Assembly (NCBI GenBank): GCA_023474345.1
Contig: JAMCXS010000027.1
Span: 1-64,000, forward strand
From: Acidobacteriota bacterium
Lineage (GTDB): Bacteria > Acidobacteriota > Terriglobia > UBA7540
DNA length: 64,000 bases
Direction: 5' to 3'
Below the pieces are notes generated by a model. It saw only the letters and a program-made list of their open reading frames with translations, was not told the origin of the DNA and did not search any database. This document shows positions 9,510-19,142 of the stretch, piece after piece (the stretch's first letter is position 1; every line of letters starts with the position of its first letter). The translations under genes and the position numbers were made by a program.

Positions 9510-9740
9510 GCCCGAGCATCCATGTCGATGTGGACAACTTGAGTACGCGCAAGCCAAACATGACCAGTGGCTGACGCCTTATCCCAACGGCCATTGTCAG
9601 TTTACTCCGATGCACGCCAACCGGCTGAATCAAACCGAGTGTTGATTCAACATTCTCAGCCGGCAGACCCTGCGGGCGGCCCGTTTCGCCACTGTTTGCT
9701 GACGCTGCCAGACGATCGATAACTTTGTGGTTAGACATAA
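9510..9740 (+). pseudogene. Degenerate IS630-family transposase remnant
   Basis: Reading across a frame change and in-frame stops, the + strand spells IHVDVDNLSTRKP, then QWLTPYPNGHCQFTPMHANRLNQTE, then FNILSRQTLRAARFAT. This is recognisable as the C-terminal catalytic part of IS630 transposases: the V-V-DN-L-T-H/R-K box with the second Asp, the 'HFTP-HASWLNQVE' box with the final Glu, and 'FSILQR--LR-ASF'. Several stops and a shift show it is dead. Together with the fragment at 1-95 it indicates past IS630 activity in this chromosome. Confidence 0.65.
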
Positions 9741-9788
9741 AATAAATGATAGCCGGTCTTTGTGCGAAGGCGAGGAGTGATTAAACCC

Positions 9789-10346
9789 GTGGGTGAGCCC
9801 TCGAACGGCCTCTGGAGCGAGTTTCGTGTCAGGTTCCAGCGCGCCAATGAACACTTGGCTTCGGAGATCGCTGTCGCTGGGGCGGATGTCCGTTTACTGC
9901 TAGACCAGTCACGGCAGCAACTCACTTCGATTACGTCGGACCAACTCGAGCCGGGAAAGCTTGCCTCCTTTGAACGACTGTTTGGCGAAATAGAGAATCA
10001 CCTCTTCTCAGAGCCGCTTGGGTCTTTTGAGAGACTTGGACCGATGGGAAGAACCCTATCGGCCATTGAGCGCCACCGGTTGGAAATGAACGATCTGGTG
10101 CACTGGTTACCGCCCGTGATAGCGATATCAGGAGCGGAATTGGTAGAAATGCTGGGGCCGGGCGTGAGTCGATCGTGGCGAAGGATATGGGTAAAGGGGT
10201 GTAAGTCAGCCCGCCCGCTAAGACTCCGTGAAATCGTCGCCGCCACCGTGCAGGAGCAATTGGCTCGCCGGGCCTGGACCGACGCTGCGTTCCAACTCGC
10301 GCTGGCCCAGACCGGACTGCACCTCGCAGCCCCCTGGCAAGCGTAG
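9789..10346 (+). CDS. Hypothetical protein upstream of the K+ channel gene (possibly truncated)
   Basis: Protein of 185 aa that I do not recognise. The GTG at 9789 has GAGGAG about 9 bases upstream and is the preferred start over the GTG at 9762. The sequence is mostly helical and amphipathic (LLDQSRQQLTSITSDQLEPG, LFGEIENHLFSEPLGSFERLG), with one hydrophobic segment WLPPVIAISGAELVEML. It ends abruptly at a TAG (10344). Another frame downstream (about 10384-10647) encodes a plausible membrane helix, LLVTVVTAGTLTGLVVL, which may be the continuation after a frameshift. It lies directly upstream of a Kch-type channel that is itself broken by a stop codon, so the pair may be decaying together. 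Confidence 0.45.
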   Translation: MGEPSNGLWSEFRVRFQRANEHLASEIAVAGADVRLLLDQSRQQLTSITSDQLEPGKLASFERLFGEIENHLFSEPLGSFERLGPMGRTLSAIERHRLEMNDLVHWLPPVIAISGAELVEMLGPGVSRSWRRIWVKGCKSARPLRLREIVAATVQEQLARRAWTDAAFQLALAQTGLHLAAPWQA

Positions 10347-10639
10347 CGCCTACGCTGGGAAGTGACGTTACGCTTATGATGGCTTGGGGCATCATACATT
10401 TGGCCGGCGCTACTGTGCCAGTCACATTCAAGACTCGCGCGAGCCGTCCTGGCGACGAAAGCTGCTGGTCACGGTTGTGACTGCTGGAACGTTGACAGGC
10501 TTGGTCGTGCTTTGCCAAGTAGGCTGCCGAATGCGGGGACCTTTCTCGGCTTGCGTTGCGCGGGCGTTCTGTGCCGGAATATGGCGGAGAAAGGCTGGGC
10601 TTGCGCGGCGGGCAAGCAGAAAAGTGAAGGAAAATCGCG

Positions 10640-11872
10640 ATGCATGAGCGAAGACCGGTGGTGTGGGGCGTCGCTCTAAGCCCGATCGCCCGGCTGCGTC
10701 GGATGGGCCGACGCTTCTATAAAACCGTTCGGGCGGAGTATTGGTTCCCACATGCCCCGCTTTCACTGGCGCTGGCGGCGGGAGGCGCTTTTCTGGTATG
10801 GCTTGCGGTCCGATTCTAGGAACGCGTCCTGCTCCTGGATTTTCCTGAGCACATTCTCGACCTACGTCCCGCGAGCGTGCCCTATGTGCTGATCGGGGTC
10901 GCGATGGTCATCATGTCTGTGGGGCTGCTCTTTCGGTCCCGGTTGTCATGGATCATGGGCATAGTGTTGACGGCATGCACCATATTGAGCGCAGTCTTAC
11001 TGGGCCATTTTTACTTTAATCTTTTGCTCATTTATTACGACGCCGCCTTGCTGATCGCGCTGTTGCTTGCCCACCGCTGGTTTGATCGCAGCAGCCTGGC
11101 TGCCGGGACGCTCTTTGCCATCACCAGCGGCTTGCTGCTGGTCATCTACGCTGTCTTTGGTGCTCTTTATCTCGGCAATCAGTTTTCACCGCCGATCAAG
11201 GGTATTGTCACCGCACTGTATTTCGCGATTGTCACGATGGGGACCGTCGGGTACGGAACACCCAATACGATGGAGGCGAAGCTGTTCACTGCTTCGGTGA
11301 TTATTCTTGGCCTGGCGGTGTTCGCCACTTCCCTCACGGCGATCATCGCACCATTGCTGGGACGCATCATATCCAGAAAGGAGAAGCGGATGAAACGATC
11401 GAACCACTTTATTGTGATTGGCTCAACTCCGCTTGCTTACAACACTTATCGGGAACTCAAGCGCCGCGATCATGCCGTGACGTTCATCCTGCCGCAGGCA
11501 CCGCCCGCGGGCGAAGTTGAGGAAGCCGACCTCATTGTGGGGGATGCTAACAGCCTTGAGACCTTGCGCAAGGCAAACGCTGCCGAAGCCCAGGCCGTCC
11601 TCGCCATGCGCACCGATGATTCGGATAACGCTTTCATTGCTCTGGCGGTGAAAGAACTCAAGGGAAGCGCCAAAACCGTCGTTGCTATCAACGACAGTAA
11701 GCACATGGAACGCATCAAGCTGGTGCAACCCGATATCGTCATCGCCCCAGAAGTGCTAGGCGGCGAATTGCTGGCCATGCCACTGAGCGGCGAACCCATC
11801 ACCAGCGACTTCTTGACCGAGCGATTTCTCAACTTCAAGCTCCCGGTAACATCCAAGCCTTTATCTCACTGA
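10640..11872 (+). pseudogene. kch: Kch-type voltage-gated K+ channel with RCK domain, interrupted by an in-frame amber codon
   Basis: The frame begins at ATG 10640 (AAGGA 8 bases upstream) and encodes an N-terminal tail and first membrane helix. It then meets TAG at 10817-10819 and resumes in the same frame to 11872. Past the stop it shows several membrane helices, the selectivity filter TVGYGTP, the inner helix ILGLAVFATSLTAIIAP and a cytoplasmic RCK/TrkA-N domain (HFIVIGSTPLAYNTYREL, DANSLETLRKA, DNAFIALAVKEL, VAINDSKHMERIKLVQPD). The order and wording match Escherichia coli Kch over its whole length, so the stop interrupts the loop after the first helix. Translation could restart at GTG 10877 or ATG 10904, giving a channel without its first helix. 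Real mutation, read-through or assembly error cannot be told apart here. Confidence 0.75.
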
Positions 11873-12091
11873 GTGGGTGGTATCCGGAAGGCTTTCCAGC
11901 AAAGTCCATCTTGGCACGCTCGGGCCATGAATGTCGATTTCAAGGCCCTCCTGGCCGCACAGACAAAGTTCATAAATAATCTAAGCGAAGGTTGGTATTC
12001 TAGGGATTAACTGACTTACTGTATTGCAGTTGGCAGAGCGCCACCGCGTAATACGGCGATCAATTCAGCGGTACTATAACTACAGGCGAAC

Positions 12092-12265
12092 GTGGAAGGC
12101 CTTTCGCGGAGGAAAGTTGTAGATATCCTACGGAAGGGACGCGGCCGAGTAGAAATTTGCAACCCGCGCGAGCGTATGGTCAAAGACGCGCAGGATGGCG
12201 GCGTGTTGAAACTTCCCAATGGACGGCCCTTCGACCGCCCGATAGCGCCATGGAGGTTGATCTGA
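12092..12265 (+). CDS. Possible 57-aa protein coupled to the radical SAM gene
   Basis: A GTG at 12092, preceded by an in-frame TAA a few codons upstream, opens a 57-codon frame. It is basic in its first half (SRRKVVDILRKGRGRVEI) and ends GRPFDRPIAPWRLI. Its TGA (12263-12265) overlaps the ATG of the radical SAM gene by one base, a common sign of translational coupling. I do not recognise the family and see no strong ribosome site, so it may be chance. Confidence 0.3.
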   Translation: MEGLSRRKVVDILRKGRGRVEICNPRERMVKDAQDGGVLKLPNGRPFDRPIAPWRLI

Positions 12266-13230
12266 TGAATTATGTGTTTGGCCCTGTACCGTCGAGGCGC
12301 TTGGGCCGATCCCTGGGAATTGACCCGATTCCGCTGAAGACTTGCAACTGGAATTGCGTTTATTGCCAACTGGGACGCACTGCGCCGCTTACGGGTGAGC
12401 GCGGCAATTACGCACCTCCCGGGCAAATCGTGAAGGAGGTCCAGCGAGCGCTCGAAGCGTACGGGTCCGGCGAGGTGGACTGGATAACCTTCGTTGGCTC
12501 TGGGGAACCCACACTGCATGAGAGCCTTGGCTGGATGATCAGGCAAGTAAAGGCCCTTAGCAACACTCCGGTGGCAGTGATTACTAATGGCTCACTGCTT
12601 TATCGGCCTGAGGTAAGAGAGGATCTCTCGATGGCTGATGCCGTGCTTCCTTCGTTGGACGCCGGCAGTGATTCACTGTATCGCGCCATTAACCGTTCCC
12701 ATCCGACATTCACTTTCGACCGGCTGGTTGGCGGCCTTGTGGAGTTTCGCCGTGGTTACACCGGCAAGCTGTGGATCGAGGTCATGCTGGTCAAGGGCCT
12801 CAATGACAGAGAAGCCGCGCTGAAAGACCTTGCCGCAGTTTTGGCGCGTGTCGAACCGGATGAGGTTCATATCAGTTTGCCGCTTCGACCTCCTGCCGAA
12901 TCCTGGGTGGAACCAGCGGACCCAGAGAGCACGGCGCGGGCTGCGGCGATTCTCGGCACCGTCGCCCGAATCCTGCCCCCCATACCGGAAGGCGTGAATT
13001 TTTCCAACTCCGACGACTTGCTTGATGCTGTGTTAGCCGTGATCTCCCGCCACCCGATGGGAGAAGATGAGTTGGCACGCACGCTGGAGCGATGGAAACC
13101 TGGGAATACAGAGAAGGCGTTGGAAATGCTGAAAGCCAGTGGCCGCGCTCAAGTCGTGACTCGATTCGGACGGCGGTTCTGGAGTGCCGCCGAAATGCGC
13201 TACGGAGACAAGGCTGCGCGCAAGCATTGA
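12265..13230 (+). CDS. Radical SAM protein (COG0731-like Fe-S oxidoreductase)
   Basis: Protein of 321 aa starting at ATG 12265, with GGAGG 8 bases upstream. The radical SAM cluster motif C-x3-C-x2-C is at about residues 28-35 (CNWNCVYC), followed by the SAM-binding GSGEPTLH segment and the ITNGSLL strand typical of the fold. The opening YVFGPVPSRRLGRSLGIDPIPLKTC is characteristic of the COG0731 group, related to the wyosine synthetase Tyw1 but mostly uncharacterised in bacteria. The C-terminal ~80 residues look like a small winged-helix domain (HPMGEDELARTLERW...ALEMLKASGRAQVVTRFGRRFW). The reaction is unknown. No functional link with the neighbouring channel gene is evident. Confidence 0.85.
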   Translation: MNYVFGPVPSRRLGRSLGIDPIPLKTCNWNCVYCQLGRTAPLTGERGNYAPPGQIVKEVQRALEAYGSGEVDWITFVGSGEPTLHESLGWMIRQVKALSNTPVAVITNGSLLYRPEVREDLSMADAVLPSLDAGSDSLYRAINRSHPTFTFDRLVGGLVEFRRGYTGKLWIEVMLVKGLNDREAALKDLAAVLARVEPDEVHISLPLRPPAESWVEPADPESTARAAAILGTVARILPPIPEGVNFSNSDDLLDAVLAVISRHPMGEDELARTLERWKPGNTEKALEMLKASGRAQVVTRFGRRFWSAAEMRYGDKAARKH

Positions 13231-13537
13231 GACGTTGCACCGAAGCGCGCACCGAGGGAGTAATGCCATGGCCCGTGACGTAAATCTTCCTGCCACCTGC
13301 CAGTAATCCTTGAATGGGGAGGGTGCACGGAATGTGACAAGCTGAAGTGTGAAGACGCACTCAGCATCATGGAAATGTCGTGAAATCGCAGCTTATGCGC
13401 AAGACGAACTTGAAAGGATCCTTATCCTACTCAGGACCCTTCCCGGAATAGGTTCTTAGCGACGAATTTAAAAATAGAAATGCCAGCGTACATTAGGACT
13501 TTGGATGAACACCGAACACAGGAGGAGAACCGCCATT
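13231..13537. other. Intergenic stretch without recognised feature
   Basis: About 300 bases between the radical SAM and DUF1847 genes. I see no open frame with a plausible start, no hairpin terminator and no repeat. An upstream in-frame ATG at 13505 could belong to the next gene. Confidence 0.4.
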
Positions 13538-14206
13538 ATGAAGGCGAATTTCGAACTGAGTTGCCCACTCTGCGGCGTACAGGCTTGCAAATATGAGCCC
13601 AATACAAAGAAGACACCTTTGTTTTGCCCCATGCCAACGGAAAATGAGCAGTTGGCAGCCATCGAGCGGGAATATCTGCAGGATGACGAGTTGCGAAAGT
13701 GGGCGTGCGAATCCGCACGCACAGAGTCTGCTGGTTATTGTCGCAGAACACGGATAGAGGAAATCATGGATTTTGCCCGCCGCATCGGAGCCACCAAGCT
13801 TGGCATCGCTCACTGTGTCGGCCTCATTGGGGAGGCCAAAGTCGCGCGTGAAATCTTCCTCGGCAATGGCTTCGAAGTGGAGGCCATCTGCTGCAAAGTG
13901 GGCTCCATTGATAAGGAAAAAATCGGATTGAATGACGAGGAGAAGGTGCAACCTGGTCAGTTCGAAGCGTTGTGCAATCCGGTTGCCCAGGCTGAACTGT
14001 TGGCCCGAGCCGGCACGCAACTGAATGTGGTGATCGGGCTGTGTGTGGGCCATGATAGTCTGTTTTTCAAGCACTCACAGGCGCCCGTCACCGTGCTGGT
14101 TGCCAAGGACCGTGTGCTGGGGCACAATCCGGTTGCGGCCCTGTACACCAGCCACTCCTACTATCAACGATTGAAAAAGCAGCCGACCAAGGGAGTTGAC
14201 GCGTGA
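13538..14206 (+). CDS. DUF1847 family metal-binding protein
   Basis: Protein of 222 aa rich in cysteines: CPLCGVQAC near the start, then CPMP, WACESAR, GYCRRTRIEEIMDFARRIGATKLGIAHCVGL, VEAICCKVGSIDKEKIG, LCNPVAQAELL and VVIGLCVGHDSLFFKHSQAPVT. This sequence of motifs is what I know as DUF1847, found in anaerobes and Acidobacteria and presumed to bind metal or Fe-S; the function is not established. Start taken at ATG 13538, behind GGAGGAG (spacing a little long); ATG 13505 is the alternative. It ends with VLGHNPVAALY and a basic tail. The gene appears monocistronic. Confidence 0.8.
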   Translation: MKANFELSCPLCGVQACKYEPNTKKTPLFCPMPTENEQLAAIEREYLQDDELRKWACESARTESAGYCRRTRIEEIMDFARRIGATKLGIAHCVGLIGEAKVAREIFLGNGFEVEAICCKVGSIDKEKIGLNDEEKVQPGQFEALCNPVAQAELLARAGTQLNVVIGLCVGHDSLFFKHSQAPVTVLVAKDRVLGHNPVAALYTSHSYYQRLKKQPTKGVDA

Positions 14207-14418
14207 CTAACTTATTTGAGATTTGAGATGGCATAGCCATCCTCAGTTGCTTCATCTTGCACGTGACGGATGCCACCTCGAAACCCAGCAACAGGCTATC
14301 AAGCTTGCCACTGTGCCCTCGGAGGCCCGCTTCTGCCGTTTCGTGACTTGATTTTGCGAAACAGATTGGTCTCGTGACTGCCAAGGCGGCGGGTAATTTG
14401 CAGTCGGTTTCAATGCGC

Positions 14419-15261
14419 TCACTGAAACACAAAGCGCGACCCTGTTGCGCACTCTTTAACTCGAGAGGGGAAGCGGTTCCAGAAGTAAGCGACTGCAGCG
14501 GGGCCGGTACAGTGCCCGGGAGCGATGACACGAACCTGGAAACGCTCCAGGGCGTCGCCCGTCGCCTCGATTCTTTTTCGTGAGGCTCTCAGAAGATGCA
14601 TCCCGCCGAGAACTGCATGAATCCTTTTTCGTCCCGTGACTCGCGAGATGTATTCCAGGGTGTTCACAACGCCCGCGTGCGCGCATCCCAGGAGCACGAT
14701 AATCCCGTTGGCGCTCTCGACAAAAAGCGCCTGATCATCAGCGAGTGGGTCCGGTTGCGTGCAGACGCGATCCAGGTAGAACGGCCCACCCGCATCTTCG
14801 AATTTCGTGATTCGCGGAATCTCTCCGGTTACCCACAGCCGGGGAAATATCTCGCACGGTTGCACGGTCCAGATCACGTCGTGGCCGCCACTCTGGACAG
14901 CCACCTTATCAGAGCGCGGCATCCCAATTTTCCGGTGGGGCGGCGCTTGCTGGCGCGAATATTTCGCATGAAACGCGGCCGGATGGACGTACACCTCGGC
15001 TTGCCGGGAACGCTCAAGCACTGTGTGAAGTCCTCCGGTGTGGTCGTAGTGACCGTGGCTGATAGCCACCGCCTCAAGCTTGCCCAGATGGATTCCAAGG
15101 TGGCGCGTGTTTTCGGCCAGCACCTTGCCTTGTCCGGTGTCAAAGAGAAGGCTCCGGCCATTCGCGTTGATCCAGAACGCGAGCCCATGCTCGCCCAGGA
15201 GCCCTGCGCCACGCACGGTATTTTCTGCAACAACGACAACTTCGAGCTTGTTTCCTGTCAT
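14419..15261 (-). CDS. MBL-fold metallohydrolase (COG1237-like)
   Basis: Protein of 280 aa of the metallo-beta-lactamase superfamily. It opens with EVVVVAENTV and GLAFWINANGRSLLFDTGQG, carries the metal motif SHGHYDHTGGL (H-x-H-x-D-H), a later His in LLGCAHAGVVNTLEYI and VLGGMHLL, and ends with APGHCTG. This spacing is typical of the COG1237 subfamily, which includes the archaeal dihydropterin synthase-like enzyme of methanopterin biosynthesis. In bacteria the substrate is usually unknown, so only the hydrolase fold can be claimed. It is convergent with the DUF1847 gene. Confidence 0.85.
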   Translation of the reverse strand: MTGNKLEVVVVAENTVRGAGLLGEHGLAFWINANGRSLLFDTGQGKVLAENTRHLGIHLGKLEAVAISHGHYDHTGGLHTVLERSRQAEVYVHPAAFHAKYSRQQAPPHRKIGMPRSDKVAVQSGGHDVIWTVQPCEIFPRLWVTGEIPRITKFEDAGGPFYLDRVCTQPDPLADDQALFVESANGIIVLLGCAHAGVVNTLEYISRVTGRKRIHAVLGGMHLLRASRKRIEATGDALERFQVRVIAPGHCTGPAAVAYFWNRFPSRVKECATGSRFVFQ

Positions 15262-15541
15262 GGCCTGAACGAGTTAGTCAGATTTCCGTCCACACGCGTT
15301 GGTTATGGGTAGACGCCAATGATATCACCTTAGCGCTGTGTCCTTTGTTCGTGAAGTACGGACTCGTGGTCTCATGGCGGTCAATCGTTTGTCCGCGAAC
15401 AAGAGATCCGTGCCGCACAAGCTGCTTTGCGCTGCTTGACATGAAGATCTGCGCCATACCATGGCTTCTCTCTATGGGCCTCAAAAAATTCTCCGGAAAC
15501 AGGGAAAAATCAGAAGTACGTTCATTGTCGGGAGCGCCGCC

Positions 15542-18052
15542 TCACAGCCTTAAATTGATTTTCAGGTGTTCCGGATCGGACGCAGGATCGAGACCGTGTT
15601 CGGGTGTCCAGTAGACAAGACAATGATTCTTCCCGTCCGAGTGCTTGCTTCTCAACTCGATTTGATCCGGGACGAACCATGTTCCTTCGTCGCCGGCAAC
15701 GAGTTCGACATTCAGAGGGAGCCTTGGCTGATTTTGCGATTCGAGGTTGAACGCGAAGATGCTAGGTCCGATTTCGTCTGAAGCCTTACCGATCACCTTA
15801 CCATTTACTTTCACCGTAACGAAGCCTTGCGCCCCCACATGTTTTCCTGAAACCACCAGCAAGGCTTCCGTGCCATTTGATGGCGCAGGAATCGGCTTTC
15901 GAGAGCGATTAAAATCACGTGGCTCCAACTCCAATAGCGCTTGTCGTCGAACGTCCAACCCATCTTCCTCTGATTTCAGAGGGGGTTCGGCGCCCTTGCC
16001 CGCAAGCACGACGGAAGCAGAGAGGTGCTGCGGCAGCGTCACTTCTACCTTTTCCTCTTGGTGCGACAGTGAAGCCCGATATGGCCGCCCTTCAGCGGAG
16101 TAGACGTGCGCCCATGTGAGCCTGGAATGATCTGGCACACGAAGTTCAAGAACGGTTCTTTCATTTTTCCCGCGCGCACCTGAAATGAAATTCAGCCGTG
16201 AGGTAACGGGCGCCACGTAATGGCCTTCAGCATTCTTAAAGAGGTTCGCGTCGTTAGCGCCAGTGACGGCGACGCAATGGGGCAAAAGAACCTGCTCTTT
16301 CTTGTGCAGCAAGTTGAAGAGAGGCGTGTAGACTTGCAACAGATCCGCTGCCTTCGGGTCAGGTTTTTGCTGAGAAATGGGGAAGGTATGAGCGATCATC
16401 TGAGGAAAAATGGCAAACTGCAAGCGGATTTTTAGCTTAGCTTCAAACCGCAGCATATCCTGCAGATACGGGTCAGGGTGTTCCCACGCTGAGGCAGGGC
16501 GATAAGGCGACACGTAACCCAATCCGCGAGTGTAGTCGTACTCGTGGCAATAGCCATCGACATCCTTGAGTACTTCGAGACGCCAGAACTGATTGACGTA
16601 GACTCGCTTCCCGTCGGCATGGGCCAGCCGGCAGATTGCCTGGACCGCCCCAGCGACGGGCTGAGCAAGATTCTCGACTTGCTGATTGCCAATCATGCTC
16701 ACTCCGTCTTGATGGCTGTAATCATCAATACTGGACCAGTCAAGCCGATCAATGCAAAAACCCTCGAGTTGAGGAAGGCGTTTCAAATGGCGGCGAACTT
16801 GATCCATGAGGTAAGGAAAGAACGTAGTGTGCGGTCCGGGGTTCATCACTTTAGCGCCTTCCCAGGTGGGCAGAGTTTGCCCTTTGGAATCCTTAACCAG
16901 GGAATCGCTGAATTTCTCCTGTAAGAGGCGGCTAGCTTCTTCCGCGTTGTCATTTTTTCCCCCGGCGCCCCCGTATTCAGTGACGTTGAAGTAAGCGAAA
17001 GTACCGATCTGGTGCTCGTGAAGCAGCTTGATAAATGAGCGAATGTCGGCATCGCCGATCATTTGCTTGAGCTTCCACCATCGGGCATAGGTGTACGGGT
17101 ACCATTCCTTTTCCTCGGGCATGTAATCTCCAAGGAACGGAAACCAGAAACTGGCCCAAATATAGCGAACTCCTTCACTCGCCATCTCCTTAAAAGCAGG
17201 ATGGTCCTGAATGTGATGATAGTAAAAGCTTCCTTCATACTCCCCGCGGGGCAAGGGAGGCTTGAAGTAATCCGGAAAGTCCGTGCTGTAGGAGCGTAAG
17301 ACCGAGCGATAATCGGCCGGGTGAGCATAAAAAACCAGGGAAAGCGTCTTCGGTTTGCCCGGGCGGAAATCCCGATGCCCCAGATGAACCCGAACCCGCT
17401 CCTGATCTATCCACTCAAACTGAAGATAGGGAATATTCTGATCCGGCGCGAGCGCAATCGTTATGGCATTTTGTGATTCCGGATCCCAGACGGAAATGAG
17501 CGGAAGAACATAGTAGCGGCCCGTTTTCCAGGCGCTGCTTCCGTAAGCAACCGGCTTGAAAGAAGGATAGGCTTCCACGTTCATAACGCCGCGTTCGGTA
17601 GGCGTGAAAATTTGGTTGCCGCTTCCCAGTACCGGGAAGTCCAGGATGACTTCGTGCGCGCCTTCGCCCAGATTTCCCTCGAACGCCAGGTCCCACCGCA
17701 AGCCGGTTTCGGTGGGCGTCCATCCCCCCGCGACCTTGACCGTAGATTCACCGCGAGGCTCCGGCTTGGGTGCCTTTCTGATTCCTGGTGGCGCCAGGGT
17801 GGAAATCGGAACGGCGCTGGCCCCTGTGACCTCGTTTCGGACTTGGATGGAAACAGGCTTCTTCAGCCAAGTCTGGGTCTTGGCGCCCAATCGGCTTTCC
17901 ATCTGAAGGATCAGGCCGTTTCGGTCGCTAATGATGCATTGGAGGCCCTCTTTTTCCATGACCAGAGGGCCGAGCACGCCGGCTGCGGCGAAGGAGCTAA
18001 GCCCCGACGAGGTGATCACCAAAACGCCCTTGCCGAATTCTCTGCGATTCAT
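15542..18052 (-). CDS. Large Tat-exported glycosidase-like protein
   Basis: Protein of 836 aa. ATG 18052 has GGGAG 8 bases upstream and begins directly with the twin-arginine signal MNRREFGKGVLVITSSG, so the protein is exported folded. The middle part resembles a (beta/alpha)8 glycosidase: FYYHHIQDHPAFKEM, IGTFAYFNVTEYGG, a GFCIDRLDWSS strand with Asp candidates, and DGKRVYVNQFWR. The C-terminal ~250 residues look like beta-sandwich modules (VTVKVNGKVIGK). It is similar in plan, though not closely, to the protein at 6354-9458. It probably acts on a polysaccharide in the periplasm; the substrate is unknown. An SDR and an aminotransferase gene follow on the same strand upstream. Confidence 0.65.
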   Translation of the reverse strand: MNRREFGKGVLVITSSGLSSFAAAGVLGPLVMEKEGLQCIISDRNGLILQMESRLGAKTQTWLKKPVSIQVRNEVTGASAVPISTLAPPGIRKAPKPEPRGESTVKVAGGWTPTETGLRWDLAFEGNLGEGAHEVILDFPVLGSGNQIFTPTERGVMNVEAYPSFKPVAYGSSAWKTGRYYVLPLISVWDPESQNAITIALAPDQNIPYLQFEWIDQERVRVHLGHRDFRPGKPKTLSLVFYAHPADYRSVLRSYSTDFPDYFKPPLPRGEYEGSFYYHHIQDHPAFKEMASEGVRYIWASFWFPFLGDYMPEEKEWYPYTYARWWKLKQMIGDADIRSFIKLLHEHQIGTFAYFNVTEYGGAGGKNDNAEEASRLLQEKFSDSLVKDSKGQTLPTWEGAKVMNPGPHTTFFPYLMDQVRRHLKRLPQLEGFCIDRLDWSSIDDYSHQDGVSMIGNQQVENLAQPVAGAVQAICRLAHADGKRVYVNQFWRLEVLKDVDGYCHEYDYTRGLGYVSPYRPASAWEHPDPYLQDMLRFEAKLKIRLQFAIFPQMIAHTFPISQQKPDPKAADLLQVYTPLFNLLHKKEQVLLPHCVAVTGANDANLFKNAEGHYVAPVTSRLNFISGARGKNERTVLELRVPDHSRLTWAHVYSAEGRPYRASLSHQEEKVEVTLPQHLSASVVLAGKGAEPPLKSEEDGLDVRRQALLELEPRDFNRSRKPIPAPSNGTEALLVVSGKHVGAQGFVTVKVNGKVIGKASDEIGPSIFAFNLESQNQPRLPLNVELVAGDEGTWFVPDQIELRSKHSDGKNHCLVYWTPEHGLDPASDPEHLKINLRL

Positions 18053-18104
18053 CGCATTCACTCCCGCCACTCAGGTTGAAAGTTCTTGCAAGGTTGCGAA
18101 TAGT

Positions 18105-18881
18105 TCACCCAACTTTCGGAATGCTCGTCCCGAGGTCTACTTTGATGACTTGGCCATTCACGTCTTCAGCCAATGATGAACAGAGCCATAGGAAAGCGTC
18201 AGCAACTGCCTGGGGGCGGACCTGCCGTTTCAGCGGAATAACCCGGTCCACCATTTCCCGATAGGATTCGTCTTCCCGGTAAATTCTTAATGAACTTCCG
18301 GCTGCCACGTGGCCAGGAGCTACCACGTTAAAGCGAATGTGGCGATCGGCGTATTCGAGAGCCAGGCACTTGGCAAACATCTCCAGAGCAGCCTTCGCCG
18401 AAGTATAGGCGGAAAAATCCGGCCAGGGTAGGGAAGCGACCAGTGAAGAAGTAAAAATCATCTGCCCGGCGATGTCTTGCCTGGTCCACTCACTCAGGAC
18501 CGCGCGCGCGAAGTAAGTTTGTCCCAGGAAATTGAACCGAAAGATACGGTCGAATTCCTCTACTGGCGTTGAGGAGAACGGGTGTATTGCACACCCTCCG
18601 GCAAGGCCGATTGCCGTATCTGTCTGCGGGAATTTGCCGAATATGCTCTGGACGGTCGAGGATACGGCGGCGGATTCGGTAACATCCATCGGGGTGTAGT
18701 ACCAGGAGTCCGCGGCTAAGTCCCAATCATTGACGCGTTGTCGCGCCTCTTCTTCCGGCCGAACATCTGTCAAGATCAGAAAAGCTCCAGCCTCTGCCAG
18801 GCGCCGAACCACAAACTCCGCAATGGCTCCCAGCGCGCCGGTTATCAGAACAGTTCTGCCTTTTAAACTGATTTCGACCAT
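18105..18881 (-). CDS. SDR-family NAD(P)-dependent oxidoreductase
   Basis: Rossmann-fold short-chain dehydrogenase of 258 aa. The cofactor loop reads TGALGAIAEF instead of the usual TGxxxGIG. LTDVRPEE ends the second strand, where an Asp favours NAD(H). The catalytic Ser is in FTSSLVAS and the Y-x3-K pair in YTSAKAALEMF. VAPGHVAAG follows, and the C-terminal VNGQVIKVDLGTSI is typical. Substrate probably a sugar, polyol or other alcohol. It lies 52 bases upstream of the Tat glycosidase-like gene on the same strand and may be co-transcribed with it. Confidence 0.88.
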   Translation of the reverse strand: MVEISLKGRTVLITGALGAIAEFVVRRLAEAGAFLILTDVRPEEEARQRVNDWDLAADSWYYTPMDVTESAAVSSTVQSIFGKFPQTDTAIGLAGGCAIHPFSSTPVEEFDRIFRFNFLGQTYFARAVLSEWTRQDIAGQMIFTSSLVASLPWPDFSAYTSAKAALEMFAKCLALEYADRHIRFNVVAPGHVAAGSSLRIYREDESYREMVDRVIPLKRQVRPQAVADAFLWLCSSLAEDVNGQVIKVDLGTSIPKVG

Positions 18882-19142
18882 GATGTCCCCCGAGTTTGCG
18901 TGGAGAGTATTATCTGGCAGCCGAAGCTCATCCAGATTTTCTTCGTCGACATCTCACGTTGGCCGCCCATGGGAGATTCTTAAGAGTTGACCACTGGAAT
19001 CTCGACGTTCGAAGGGTATTGGCCCGTATGATAGACGCGCTCGAAAGGAAAGCCGCAACCTAGCAGTTTTTTAAGCTCGTCAAAGTTTCACTCCTTCGGT
19101 ACTCGTTGCATTTTCAGCTTCGCGTTCGCAGAAAAAACACAT

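Noticed and set aside
9931-10518. Long minus-strand frames opposite the gene upstream of kch
   Set aside because: They are the antisense of a better-supported + strand frame with a ribosome site.
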